From Nocardioides sp. Iso805N (GTDB taxonomy: Bacteria; Actinomycetota; Actinomycetes; Propionibacteriales; Nocardioidaceae): a stretch of DNA of 64,000 nucleotides. A model generated the notes under the pieces. The model had not been told where the DNA came from, did no database searches, and worked only from the letters and a program-made list of their open reading frames with translations. The stretch is taken from the NCBI RefSeq assembly GCF_000364605.1, contig NZ_KB822583.1, positions 1-64,000 on the forward strand. Reading direction: 5' to 3'. The translations under genes and the position numbers were made by a program. Positions 52,399-60,372 of this stretch are shown in pieces; within the stretch, counting starts at the first letter, position 1; each line of letters opens with the position of its first letter.

Positions 52399-52566
52399 AT
52401 GGCGGCGATGAAGCCACGGACCGGCGACGGTCCGCTGGAGGTCACCAAGGAGGGCCGCGGCATCGTGATGCGCGTTCCGCTCGAGGGCGGGGGTCGACTC
52501 GTGGTCGAGCTCAACGCCGACGAGGCCGGAGCCCTTGGTGAGGCGCTCAAGGACGTCGTCGGCTGA
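52399..52566 (+). CDS. DUF3117 small protein
   Basis: 55 residues, MAAMKPRTGDGPLEVTKEGR then GIVMRVPLEGGGRLVVELNA and DEAGALGEALKDVVG. The sequence is almost the family consensus, conserved across Actinobacteria; function unknown. It was found by eye because it is short. The gap before it (52314-52398) holds GATAAT at 52335-52340 as a possible -10. It ends two bases before pepA, so the two are probably co-transcribed. Confidence 0.93.
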   Translation: MAAMKPRTGDGPLEVTKEGRGIVMRVPLEGGGRLVVELNADEAGALGEALKDVVG

Positions 52567-52568
52567 TC

Positions 52569-54101
52569 GTGGCCGTCTCGACGCTCCCGCCCCAGGTCAC
52601 CCCGCCCCGCTTCGTCCTCGCCACCGGCGGTCCCGACGATCTCGATGCCGAGGTCGTCGCGTTGCCGGTCGCGGTCCCGCTGGTCGGGGCCGAGGCCGAC
52701 TCTGCACTGGTGATCGGACCGGGAGCCGTGGCGCTCGACGAGCGCTACGACCTGCTCGGCATCCTGGAGAGCGAGCGGGCCACCGGCAAGGCCGGCGAGG
52801 TCGTGTCGGTGCCGCTGCCGGAGGGCCAGGGCACGCTCAAGCGAATCCTTCTGGTGGGGGTCGGCGCGCAACGGCGCGACGACTTCCGCCGGGCCGGAGC
52901 GGCGCTGGCGCGCGCCACCCGGGACGTCGCATCGGTGGCGACGTCGATCCCCGCGCTGGAGCCCGACTACGGGCTCGAGGCCTTCGTGGTCGGCGCGATC
53001 CTGGGGTCCTTCAACTTCAACTGGCGCTCGACCGGGCCGGAGTGGCACGCGGCCGGGACGATCACGTTGGCCGACCTCTCCCCGGGCCAGTACGCCGCAG
53101 CCCTCGCCCGGGCCGAGGTCCTCGGGCATGCCGGCTGGCGCGCACGGTTCCTGGCCACCGTGCCGTCCAACCTGAAGAACCCGGCATGGCTGGCCGGGCA
53201 GGCCCGCGAGGTCGCCGACGCGGCCGGCCTCAAGGTGCAGGTGTGGGACGAGGAGCAGCTCGCGGCCGACGGCTTCGGCGGCATCCTCGCCGTCGGCAAG
53301 GCCTCCGCGACGCCTCCCCGGTTGATCCGGCTCGACTACACGCCGCCGAGGGCCGGTCGCAAGACGCCCACCGTCGTACTGGTCGGCAAGGGGATCACCT
53401 TCGACACGGGCGGCCTCTCGATCAAGCCCGCCGAGGGCATGGTCACGATGAAGCGCGACATGACCGGTGGTGCCGTCGTGCTCTCGACGATGGCGGCGCT
53501 GGCCGACATCGGCTGCCCGATCAAGGTGGTGGGCCTGATCGCCGCGGCCGAGAACGCCATCTCCGGTGCGGCGCTGCGTCCCGGCGACGTGATCCGGCAC
53601 TACGGCGGCCGCACCAGCGAGGTGACGAACACCGATGCCGAGGGTCGCCTCGTCCTGGCCGATGCGATGGCCTACGCGGTGGAGAAGATCAAGCCGGACG
53701 CTCTCGTCGACATCGCCACGCTGACCGGTGCGATGAAGGTGGCGCTCGGTCAGCACCTGGGCGGCTACTTCGCCAACCACGACGTGCTCGCCGGCATGCT
53801 CGCCGAGGCGGCCGAGGTCTCCGGCGAGCCGCTGTGGCGGATGCCGCTGGCGGCGGCCTACGAGGACAAGCTGGCCTCCACCGTCGCCGACGCCGACAAC
53901 GCGGGCGGTGGGCCTGGTGCGATCACCGCGGCTCTGTTCCTGCAGCACTTCGCCGGCGGACTGCCGTGGGCGCACCTCGACGTCGCGTCGATCGGTGATG
54001 CTCCCGAGGAACGCTGGGAGTGGACCCAAGGTCCGACCGGCTTCGGCGCGAGACTGCTGCTGACCTGGCTGGGCCAACAGGACCCGCTGGCCGGCTTCTA
54101 A
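52569..54101 (+). CDS. pepA: Leucyl aminopeptidase (M17)
   Basis: 510 residues from GTG 52569. The C-terminal catalytic domain shows VVLVGKGITFDTGGLSIKPA (metal Lys and Asp), MKRDMTGGAVVLSTMAAL and the family signature NTDAEGRLVLADAMAYAVEK, followed by LVDIATLTGAMKVALG. The N-terminal macro-like domain is present. It removes N-terminal residues from peptides in the cytoplasm as a hexamer with two metal ions. A 70-bp palindrome follows four bases after its stop. Confidence 0.96.
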   Translation: MAVSTLPPQVTPPRFVLATGGPDDLDAEVVALPVAVPLVGAEADSALVIGPGAVALDERYDLLGILESERATGKAGEVVSVPLPEGQGTLKRILLVGVGAQRRDDFRRAGAALARATRDVASVATSIPALEPDYGLEAFVVGAILGSFNFNWRSTGPEWHAAGTITLADLSPGQYAAALARAEVLGHAGWRARFLATVPSNLKNPAWLAGQAREVADAAGLKVQVWDEEQLAADGFGGILAVGKASATPPRLIRLDYTPPRAGRKTPTVVLVGKGITFDTGGLSIKPAEGMVTMKRDMTGGAVVLSTMAALADIGCPIKVVGLIAAAENAISGAALRPGDVIRHYGGRTSEVTNTDAEGRLVLADAMAYAVEKIKPDALVDIATLTGAMKVALGQHLGGYFANHDVLAGMLAEAAEVSGEPLWRMPLAAAYEDKLASTVADADNAGGGPGAITAALFLQHFAGGLPWAHLDVASIGDAPEERWEWTQGPTGFGARLLLTWLGQQDPLAGF

Positions 54102-54105
54102 CGGT

Positions 54106-54175
54106 CGAGAGGTCACTTTCCGCGGGTTGAGTGTCCACGTACGTGGACACTCAACCCGCGGAAAGTGACCTCTCG
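54106..54175. repeat. 70-bp perfect palindrome
   Basis: The 35-bp arms 54106-54140 and 54141-54175 match with no mismatch and no loop. From the outside in, each arm reads GAGAGGTCAC, then TTTCCGCGGG, then TTGAGTGTCC. It lies between the ends of the convergent pepA and O-methyltransferase genes and is the best preserved member of a family that recurs at 62142-62274. It can act as a terminator for both genes. Confidence 0.95.
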
Positions 54176-54194
54176 CGGTCAGATCCCATCCGGC

Positions 54195-54857
54195 CTAGGC
54201 CTCGGGGACCCACTCCTTCTTCGCCACCAGCAGGCCGTCGCCCACCGGCAGCAGCAGCGGCGTCAGCTCCTCGTGTGCGGCCACCTCGCGGACGAGGTCG
54301 CGGATCGAGACGGTCTCGGCGTCGCGCTGAGCCGGGTCGGCGACGCGGTCGTGCCACAGCGCGTTGTCGAAGGCCACCACGCCACCGGGCCGGAGCAGCC
54401 GCAGCGCCTCGGTGAGGTAGGCGGCGTACTCGGTCTTGTCGCCGTCGCAGAAGACGATGTCGTAGTGGCCGTCGGTCAGCCGGGGGAGTACGTCGAGGGC
54501 AGCGCCGGCGATCGTCCGCGCCCGCTGGGTGGGGACGCCGGCGTCGGTGAAGGTCTGCCGGGCGAGCCGCTGGTGCTCGGTCTCCACGTCGACGGTGGTG
54601 AGCACGCCGTCGGCCCGCATGCCGCGGAGCAGCCACAGCCCCGAGACGCCGGTGCCGGTGCCGATCTCGACGACCGCGCGGGCGTCGAGCACCGAGGCCA
54701 GGAAGCGCAGGGCGGCGCCGCTGCCGGGGCTGATCGGGGTCACCCCGACCTCCTCGGCGCGTGCGCGAGCAGCCGCCAGGATCTCGTCCTCGGCGACGTA
54801 CTGCTCCGCGAAGGTCCAACTGGCGGCGGCGGGCGGCGGGAACTGCTGGCTTGCCAT
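54195..54857 (-). CDS. SAM-dependent O-methyltransferase
   Basis: 220 residues. SAM-binding [19 protein letters not shown], then [40 protein letters not shown] with the metal-site Asp, and [16 protein letters not shown]. This is the catechol-O-methyltransferase-like family 3 group. The same gene precedes sigE divergently in mycobacteria (Rv1220c), so the neighbourhood is conserved. Substrate unknown. Confidence 0.92.
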   Translation of the reverse strand: MASQQFPPPAAASWTFAEQYVAEDEILAAARARAEEVGVTPISPGSGAALRFLASVLDARAVVEIGTGTGVSGLWLLRGMRADGVLTTVDVETEHQRLARQTFTDAGVPTQRARTIAGAALDVLPRLTDGHYDIVFCDGDKTEYAAYLTEALRLLRPGGVVAFDNALWHDRVADPAQRDAETVSIRDLVREVAAHEELTPLLLPVGDGLLVAKKEWVPEA

Positions 54858-54995
54858 GAGGCAAACCTATCCCGATCGGCCTACCCTGGTCGGGAACGGC
54901 TGGCCGGGGAAGTTCGTTGGAATGTCACAGGAAGCCTTCAGACGCTTTGCTTACGGTGGAGGAGAAGGTCCCGGTCAGATGCAAGGAGCGACGAG

Positions 54996-55583
54996 ATGAG
55001 CACGGAACAGCAGGCGCAGCCGACAGGCGTCCCGTCGTGGGACGAGGTCGTCGAGCTGCACTCCGACCGTGTCTACCGGCTCGCCTACCGCCTGACCGGC
55101 AACCGTCACGACGCCGAGGACCTCACCCAAGAGGTGTTCGTCCGGGTGTTCCGCTCGCTCGACAGCTACGTGCCCGGCACCTTCGAGGGCTGGCTGCACC
55201 GGATCACGACCAACCTGTTCCTGGACCAGGCGCGGCGCAAGCAGCGGATCCGCTTCGACGCGCTCTCCGATGAGCGTGCGCAGCGCCTGACCAGCGCCGC
55301 CCCGACGCCGGACGTCGCCTACACCGACCAGCGGTTCGACGACGACATCGAGCGCGCGCTCGCCACCCTGCCGCCGGACTTCCGGGCGGCCGTGGTGCTG
55401 TGTGACGTCGAGGGCCTCTCCTACGAGGAGATCGCTGACATCCTCGACGCGAAGCTCGGCACCGTCCGCTCCCGCATCCACCGCGGACGCGCCATGCTCC
55501 GCAATGCGCTCGCCCACCGCGCCCCGCGCGCCGGCCGGCTGCGCTACTCCGGTCCGAAGGTCCTCTGGGGCGGAGCCTCGTGA
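54996..55583 (+). CDS. sigE: ECF sigma factor, SigE-like
   Basis: 195 residues from ATG 54996, with AAGGAG eight bases before. Region 2 is [20 protein letters not shown] and [10 protein letters not shown]; region 4 is [20 protein letters not shown] with [20 protein letters not shown]. The gene is followed with a four-base overlap by a zinc anti-sigma factor and preceded by an O-methyltransferase, the arrangement of mycobacterial sigE-rseA, which answers envelope and oxidative stress. It lacks the longer N-terminus of M. tuberculosis SigE. Confidence 0.92.
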   Translation: MSTEQQAQPTGVPSWDEVVELHSDRVYRLAYRLTGNRHDAEDLTQEVFVRVFRSLDSYVPGTFEGWLHRITTNLFLDQARRKQRIRFDALSDERAQRLTSAAPTPDVAYTDQRFDDDIERALATLPPDFRAAVVLCDVEGLSYEEIADILDAKLGTVRSRIHRGRAMLRNALAHRAPRAGRLRYSGPKVLWGGAS

Positions 55584-56041
55584 TCGCGGGCTGGGGCGGA
55601 GGTCACCTCGGAGACCGCACCAGTGCGCTGCTCGATGGCCAGCTCTGCGTGGAGGACGAGGAGCGGGCCTGGGAGCACGTGCAGACGTGTCACATCTGCC
55701 GTGACCGGGTGGAGCGCGAGGGCTGGCTCAAGAACCGACTCGCCGGGCTGAGTCACGACCCCACCGCACGAGCAGTGCCGGACTCGCTCAAGGGCACCCT
55801 GCTCGGGGCTCCGGGAGATGTCTTCTTCGGCTTCCACGGAGAGTACATCGAATCGCGCTCCCACCGACGTACGGTCGGCCTGGCCGCGCTCGGCGGCAGC
55901 GCCGTTGGCGCTGCGGTGATGGGTGTGCTCGCCTTCGGTGCCGCGCCCGCATCGGCTCCGACCACGCCGCTTCCGGCTGCGTCGGTCAACTCTGTCGCGC
56001 CCGCCCCCATCGTGGCGACGCTGCGCCAGCCTGCCCCCTGA
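55580..56041 (+). CDS. Zinc-associated anti-sigma factor (RseA-like)
   Basis: 153 residues from GTG 55580 (GTGA overlap with sigE). [16 protein letters not shown] gives the HxxxCxxC zinc motif of ZAS anti-sigma factors. A hydrophobic stretch near residues 98-120 ([20 protein letters not shown]) may be a membrane helix, with a short Pro/Ala-rich tail. It should hold SigE inactive until stress alters the zinc site or triggers proteolysis. Confidence 0.9.
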   Translation: MIAGWGGGHLGDRTSALLDGQLCVEDEERAWEHVQTCHICRDRVEREGWLKNRLAGLSHDPTARAVPDSLKGTLLGAPGDVFFGFHGEYIESRSHRRTVGLAALGGSAVGAAVMGVLAFGAAPASAPTTPLPAASVNSVAPAPIVATLRQPAP

Positions 56042-56090
56042 GCGGCCCTTGATCGGCCCTGATCGCCGCGACCGGGCGGTCGAGGGCGGG

Positions 56091-56333
56091 TCAGAGCTCG
56101 GCGCTGTCCGTCGCCTCGAGGAACGGGTGCTCGGCCACGAACGCCTTGGTGTCGACGTAGAGCTGCTGGATGTATTCCTCCAGCGCGCTCGCCTCGACCC
56201 GCCATTGGCCTCGGCCGCCGATCTTGATGGCGGGCAGGTCGCCGCGGCGCACGAGCGCATAGACCTGCGCCGAGGAGGTGTTCAGCGTCTCCGCCACGTC
56301 GGCAAGGGTCAGGAAGCGTGGGGTCCCTGGCAT
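56091..56333 (-). CDS. Helix-turn-helix protein, excisionase/BldC type
   Basis: 80 residues from ATG 56333. RFLTLADVAETLNTSSAQVY then ALVRRGDLPAIKIGGRGQWR and VEASALEEYIQQLYVDTKAF form the MerR-like winged helix of BldC/Xis-type proteins. The family name does not imply a prophage here: no integrase is near. Probably a small chromosomal DNA-binding regulator. Its start faces the CpaB-like gene. Confidence 0.88.
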   Translation of the reverse strand: MPGTPRFLTLADVAETLNTSSAQVYALVRRGDLPAIKIGGRGQWRVEASALEEYIQQLYVDTKAFVAEHPFLEATDSAEL

Positions 56334-56439
56334 GCAGCAATGATCCCATCCCGACCTAGCCGTGCGGGGCACGGACGCGCGACCTGTGGATAACGAGATC
56401 GCAGGTTTACTGGAATTACCTAGAGGTCATGATCCGGAT

Positions 56440-57246
56440 GTGACAAGCATTCTCGGGAGCTCGGCCGCGGCGACGGCATCCGTCGGCGGCGCCACCACCT
56501 CGCCTCCGTCCGCTGTGAGGGCGACCCGGCCGGGCTGGCGCGATCCGCGCCTGTGGATCGGCATCGCCATCATCGCGGCCTGCGTCGTCGTCGGCGTCCG
56601 CGTCCTCGGAGCGGCGGACGACACCGTCGCGGTCTGGTCGGTCAAGGCCGACGCCGGGGCCGGGGCGACGCTCAGCAGGGCCGACCTGGAGGTGCATCGG
56701 GTGCACTTCGCCGCAGCGTCCGACCTCGCCGGCTACTACCGGGCCGACGCGGAGATGCCCACCCAGGTCCTGCTCGCTCGCGCGGTCGGGCATGGAGAGC
56801 TGCTGCCCCGATCGGCCGTCTCCGTCGGAGCGGCGAGTGACACCGTCCAGGTCCCGCTCGCGGTCGATCCTGCCCAGGTTCCGCCGGCGGTGGCCAGCGG
56901 CTCGGTGATCGATGTGTACGTCGTCGGCGCGAGCGGTGTCGATGCCGCCGCCGGCCCGGATGCCGCGGCGGACAGCTCCCGTTCTGACGGGTCCGGTGCG
57001 GCGGCGAGCGGCCATGCCGGGCGCGACGTGGGTGGTGACGGGGGCAGTGACGCTGACGTCACCACCCCCGTGCTGAGCGCGGTGACGGTGGTCTCGGCGC
57101 CGCGACCCGACGACGCCTTCGGCAGCGGTCAGAGCAAGCGCCAGCTGATCCTGGCGATGCCGGAGAAGCGCGCCCAGGAGTTCTTCGGCCTTCTTGCCGG
57201 GCTCACCGACCCCACCATCACCGTCGTGCTCCGGCCGGCTGGATGA
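56440..57246 (+). CDS. CpaB/RcpC-like SAF-domain pilus protein
   Basis: 268 residues from GTG 56440; in-frame GTGs at 56362 and 56386 exist, but the DNA between 56386 and 56440 is AT-rich and looks like promoter. One membrane helix (WIGIAIIAACVVVGVRVLGA) precedes a SAF-like region (WSVKADAGAGATLSRADLEV, then LLARAVGHGELLPRSAVS) and a RcpC-like end (QLILAMPEKRAQEFFGLLAG). CpaB/RcpC proteins belong to Tad/Flp pilus assembly. The CpaE-like gene follows eight bases on, but no CpaF, TadB/C or pilin gene lies in this window. Confidence 0.8.
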   Translation: MTSILGSSAAATASVGGATTSPPSAVRATRPGWRDPRLWIGIAIIAACVVVGVRVLGAADDTVAVWSVKADAGAGATLSRADLEVHRVHFAAASDLAGYYRADAEMPTQVLLARAVGHGELLPRSAVSVGAASDTVQVPLAVDPAQVPPAVASGSVIDVYVVGASGVDAAAGPDAAADSSRSDGSGAAASGHAGRDVGGDGGSDADVTTPVLSAVTVVSAPRPDDAFGSGQSKRQLILAMPEKRAQEFFGLLAGLTDPTITVVLRPAG

Positions 57247-57253
57247 GGCAGCG

Positions 57254-58513
57254 ATGACTCCGGTCCTGATCCTCGCCGCGGGCGCCGTCTGGGAGCCGGT
57301 GGCGCTCGGCATCCTGGAGCGCGCGCCCGGCCTGGTGGTGCTCCGTCGTTGCGTCGATGTCGACGACCTCGCCGCCGCCGCATCGGCTGGCCAAGCGGAG
57401 GCGGCGGTGGTGGCGATGGATGCGCCAGGCCTCGACGTGCGGATCGTCGACCTGCTGCGGCATCACGGTGTGCGGATCGTCGGCGTCCTTCCCGCTGCCA
57501 GCGGCGCCCAGGACGCAGCTCGTAGCGCTGCCGGTCGGGCCGGCATCGGCCGGGTGGTGGCCGAGGATGATCTGGCGACGCTGCCGGTGGTCGTCGTCGC
57601 CCCCGACCCGCCATCGCCCGGAATGATCGGGCCCGCCTCCATGCAGACCCCTGGTGCCGAGCCTTCGGGTGGGCTCGCCGCAGGCCTCGCCGCCGGACGG
57701 CTGATCGTGGTCTGGGGGCCGGCCGGCGCACCAGGCAGGAGCACCGTCGCGGCCGCGGTGGCGGCCGCCGTCGCGCATCGCTCGAGGCCGGTGCTGCTGG
57801 TGGACGCCGATCCGTACGGCGGAGCGATCGCCCCGCAACTCGGCATCCTCGACGAGGTCTCCGGCCTGCTGGCGGCGTCCCGCACCGGTCTGGGGCCCGC
57901 CGCCCGACTGCTCGGCTCCCACCTGGCGGTGCTGACCGGCCTGCCTCGGCCCGACCGCTGGACCGAGATCCGCGCCGGGGTGCTGACCGAGCTGCTGCGT
58001 CAGGCCCAGCAGGTCGGGGAGGTGGTGGTCGACACCGGGTTCAGCCTGGAGGAGCCCATCGACCCCACAGCGCGTGTCGGCCGCAACCAGCTCACCCTGG
58101 AGGCTCTGGAGGCCGCCGACGAGCTGCTCGTCGTCGGCTCCGCCGACCCGGTCGGGCTCGGCCGGCTCGCGCGCGGCCTGGTGGACCTGGGCGAGCGGCT
58201 GCCGGGAGCTGCGGTGCGGGTGGTGGTCAACCGGATGCGGCCCGGCCTAGGTTGGAACGAGAGCGACATCGCAGGCATGGTCACAGGCCTGGTCCGGCCC
58301 GTCGGGCTGCACTTCCTGCCCGAGGACCGCGTCGCCGTGGACAAGGCGCTGGTCCTCGGCCGCACGCTGACCGAGGCTGCTCCGGAGTCACCGCTGGCCA
58401 AGGCGATCGCCACCGTGGCCGGGCAGATGCTCCCCGACGTCGGCTCGACCGACACCGAGCCGGTCAGACGGAGAGCTACGCGGCGAAGAGCAGGTAGAGC
58501 CCGCCGACGGTGA
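57254..58513 (+). CDS. CpaE-like ParA/MinD-superfamily ATPase
   Basis: 419 residues from ATG 57254. Residues 1-130 form a receiver-like domain without a clear phosphorylation site. The ATPase domain starts LIVVWGPAGAPGRSTVAAAV, a deviant Walker A in which the usual KGGxGKT is GAPGRST, and continues PVLLVDADPYGGAIAPQLGI and EVVVDTGFSLEEP. This is the layout of CpaE/TadZ proteins that place pili at the pole. The signature Lys residues are replaced by non-basic ones. The end is basic and overlaps the convergent gene by 38 bp. Confidence 0.82.
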   Translation: MTPVLILAAGAVWEPVALGILERAPGLVVLRRCVDVDDLAAAASAGQAEAAVVAMDAPGLDVRIVDLLRHHGVRIVGVLPAASGAQDAARSAAGRAGIGRVVAEDDLATLPVVVVAPDPPSPGMIGPASMQTPGAEPSGGLAAGLAAGRLIVVWGPAGAPGRSTVAAAVAAAVAHRSRPVLLVDADPYGGAIAPQLGILDEVSGLLAASRTGLGPAARLLGSHLAVLTGLPRPDRWTEIRAGVLTELLRQAQQVGEVVVDTGFSLEEPIDPTARVGRNQLTLEALEAADELLVVGSADPVGLGRLARGLVDLGERLPGAAVRVVVNRMRPGLGWNESDIAGMVTGLVRPVGLHFLPEDRVAVDKALVLGRTLTEAAPESPLAKAIATVAGQMLPDVGSTDTEPVRRRATRRRAGRARRR

Positions 58514-59939
58514 ACCCGATCATCGTGACGAGGAGTGGGATCTGCCCGGTGACCATGTGACGGCGCGGCAGCACCGCGACGGCGCGTCTGTGCGAGGAGA
58601 TCACGCCGAGGATGTGGCCGATCACCACCGCGAGCACCTTCAGGTTGGCCAGGAGCGTCGGATGGTAGGCGAAGAAGTAGTTGACCTTGAGGTTCGCCGT
58701 ACCGAACCAGTTGGCGCCGTTGCTGAACGGGTCGCTGACCTGCACCAGGGTCGCTTGGCCACCCTCCCACCAGTAGCTCATGTAGTGGGCCACCACGTAG
58801 CCGACCACGATCGGCACCAGCGACGGTGCCAGCAGGCCAGGCAGCTGGCGGCGATCCAGGTCGTCGCCGACGCCGGTGAGCATCGTCCCGATGCAGAAGA
58901 AGGCGCCCACAGCGAGCGGGAAGAGCACGAGCGCGATGTTGTCGGCGAGGTAGGCGTGCCGGGCCACGACGTTGTCGCCCTGGGTGAACTTCAGCCAGGG
59001 CACCGAGTCGCGGAAGGAGTCGAAGACGATCGTCCCGAACAGCACCGAGACCACCGCGACCAGACCGGCGCGCGGCATCAGGGTGTCGAGGTTGGCCAGC
59101 GGGCTGCGGACCTCCAGCCGGCCTTCAGCGTCACGTCCCCAGATCGAGAGCTTGGCGACGATCGAGGAGTAGACCTCGAACGGGTCCGCGTTCTCGTAGA
59201 ACCGCCGTCCCCACAGCTGGCCACCGATCAGCATCGCCGCCAGGTAGAGCGCCATCCACAGCCGGACCGGGCCGAGGTAGGAGTTGTGCGGGTAGATCAG
59301 CTCCATCCAGGTGAAGGCGAGCACGCCGAGAACCGCCGGCCAGTAGCCGAACCGGGCCTCGTCGTAGTCGTAGAGGCCCTCGTCGTCGCGACGCAACCAG
59401 TTGATGCCGGCGTTGATCGTGCGGACCGGGCTGATCGCCTTCCAGACCGGACCGAAGAGCAGCGAGAGCGGCACCAGGCCGACCCACCACCAGATGTAGA
59501 AGATGCCGAAGACCGGATTGATCTCCAGGTCCTGGCCGAAGACCGACACCATCACGGTGTAGGCGAACAGCAGCATCCCGACCACGCGGAGCCCGACGCG
59601 CCAGCCGCGCGAGTCGACGATCGCACCGATCTGGGCGACGAGCCCGGCCGATCGCCCCGTACGTCGCGGCGCGGCGGGCGCCGGCGTGCCATCGGCAGCG
59701 GCCCCGGCAGCGACCTCGGCCGCCGCCGTTGTTCCGACGCCGACCCCGACGCCGACCCCGGCTGCCACGCCGGCCGGTTCGGGGGCGGTCACGCCGTCTC
59801 GGCGGCGTACGGTCCAGGCGAGAACCACGAAGCTGATCACCAGGGCCGCGACCGCGGCGATGATGGCCGTCTCGAGCGGTACCGGCAGGTCCTGACGACC
59901 GCCGATGCCGTGCGCGAGCGGCGTGACGTCACCGCTCAC
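58476..59939 (-). CDS. Large polytopic membrane protein (so-called fenitrothion hydrolase family)
   Basis: 487 residues with about ten to twelve membrane helices, for example ETAIIAAVAALVISFVVLAW and LYLAAMLIGGQLWG. Conserved-looking loops are NPVFGIFYIWWWVGLVPLSL, then GPVWKAISPVRTINAGINWL, ENADPFEVYSSIVAKLSIWG and WWEGGQATLVQVSDPFSNGA. Database records name such proteins fenitrothion hydrolase; nothing in the sequence shows a hydrolase site, so I treat the name as unsupported. It follows the cupredoxin-like lipoprotein gene by three bases, a likely two-gene operon. Confidence 0.8.
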   Translation of the reverse strand: MSGDVTPLAHGIGGRQDLPVPLETAIIAAVAALVISFVVLAWTVRRRDGVTAPEPAGVAAGVGVGVGVGTTAAAEVAAGAAADGTPAPAAPRRTGRSAGLVAQIGAIVDSRGWRVGLRVVGMLLFAYTVMVSVFGQDLEINPVFGIFYIWWWVGLVPLSLLFGPVWKAISPVRTINAGINWLRRDDEGLYDYDEARFGYWPAVLGVLAFTWMELIYPHNSYLGPVRLWMALYLAAMLIGGQLWGRRFYENADPFEVYSSIVAKLSIWGRDAEGRLEVRSPLANLDTLMPRAGLVAVVSVLFGTIVFDSFRDSVPWLKFTQGDNVVARHAYLADNIALVLFPLAVGAFFCIGTMLTGVGDDLDRRQLPGLLAPSLVPIVVGYVVAHYMSYWWEGGQATLVQVSDPFSNGANWFGTANLKVNYFFAYHPTLLANLKVLAVVIGHILGVISSHRRAVAVLPRRHMVTGQIPLLVTMIGFTVGGLYLLFAA

Positions 59940-59942
59940 GGT

Positions 59943-60320
59943 CTACTGCACCTGGAGCTGGACGATGGTCTTGTCGAGCGCGTGCGACTCGACCTCGATC
60001 AGGCCGGGCTGCTCGAACGAGCCGACCTTGATCTCGGTGGTGCCGGCGCTGTAGGCGAGCTGCTTCTCCGGGGTCGAGTGCACGTGGATCTCGCCGGCCG
60101 CGTCGGACTTGACCCGGAAGTCGACCTCCTGGCCGACCCCGACCTTGACCCGCTCCCCGTTGGGCGTCACGGTCTCACCGCTGAACGTGATGTCGATGAC
60201 AAGCGGCTTGCTGGACGTAGCGCCGGTACCGTTCGCATCGTTGGCGTTCGAGGAGCCGCAGCCGGCAAGCAGGCCGGTGGTGCCCAGGAGCACAACCGAG
60301 ATCGCCATCAGTCGTCGCAT
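59943..60320 (-). CDS. Cupredoxin-like lipoprotein
   Basis: 125 residues from ATG 60320. LLGTTGLLAGCGSS is a lipoprotein signal. The mature domain VIDITFSGETVTPNGERVKV with GVGQEVDFRVKSDAAGEIHV and HSTPEKQLAYSAGTTEIKVG matches the cupredoxin-1 fold. The HVHS segment gives His residues, but the Cys-x-His-Met copper ligand set is not seen, so metal binding is doubtful. It is coupled to the large membrane protein and probably presents or senses something at the outer face of the membrane. Confidence 0.8.
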   Translation of the reverse strand: MRRLMAISVVLLGTTGLLAGCGSSNANDANGTGATSSKPLVIDITFSGETVTPNGERVKVGVGQEVDFRVKSDAAGEIHVHSTPEKQLAYSAGTTEIKVGSFEQPGLIEVESHALDKTIVQLQVQ

Positions 60321-60372
60321 GTCTGTCAGAATCCCATGCTGGCCAAAGAGCCGGCTGAGAGGGGGGTGGGTG

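Noticed and set aside
56091..56333. Prophage excisionase
   Set aside because: The small HTH gene has no integrase, attachment site or phage gene near; BldC-like chromosomal regulators have the same fold.
58476..59939. Fenitrothion hydrolase function
   Set aside because: The name comes from database labels for this family; no hydrolase motif is visible in a protein that is nearly all membrane helices.
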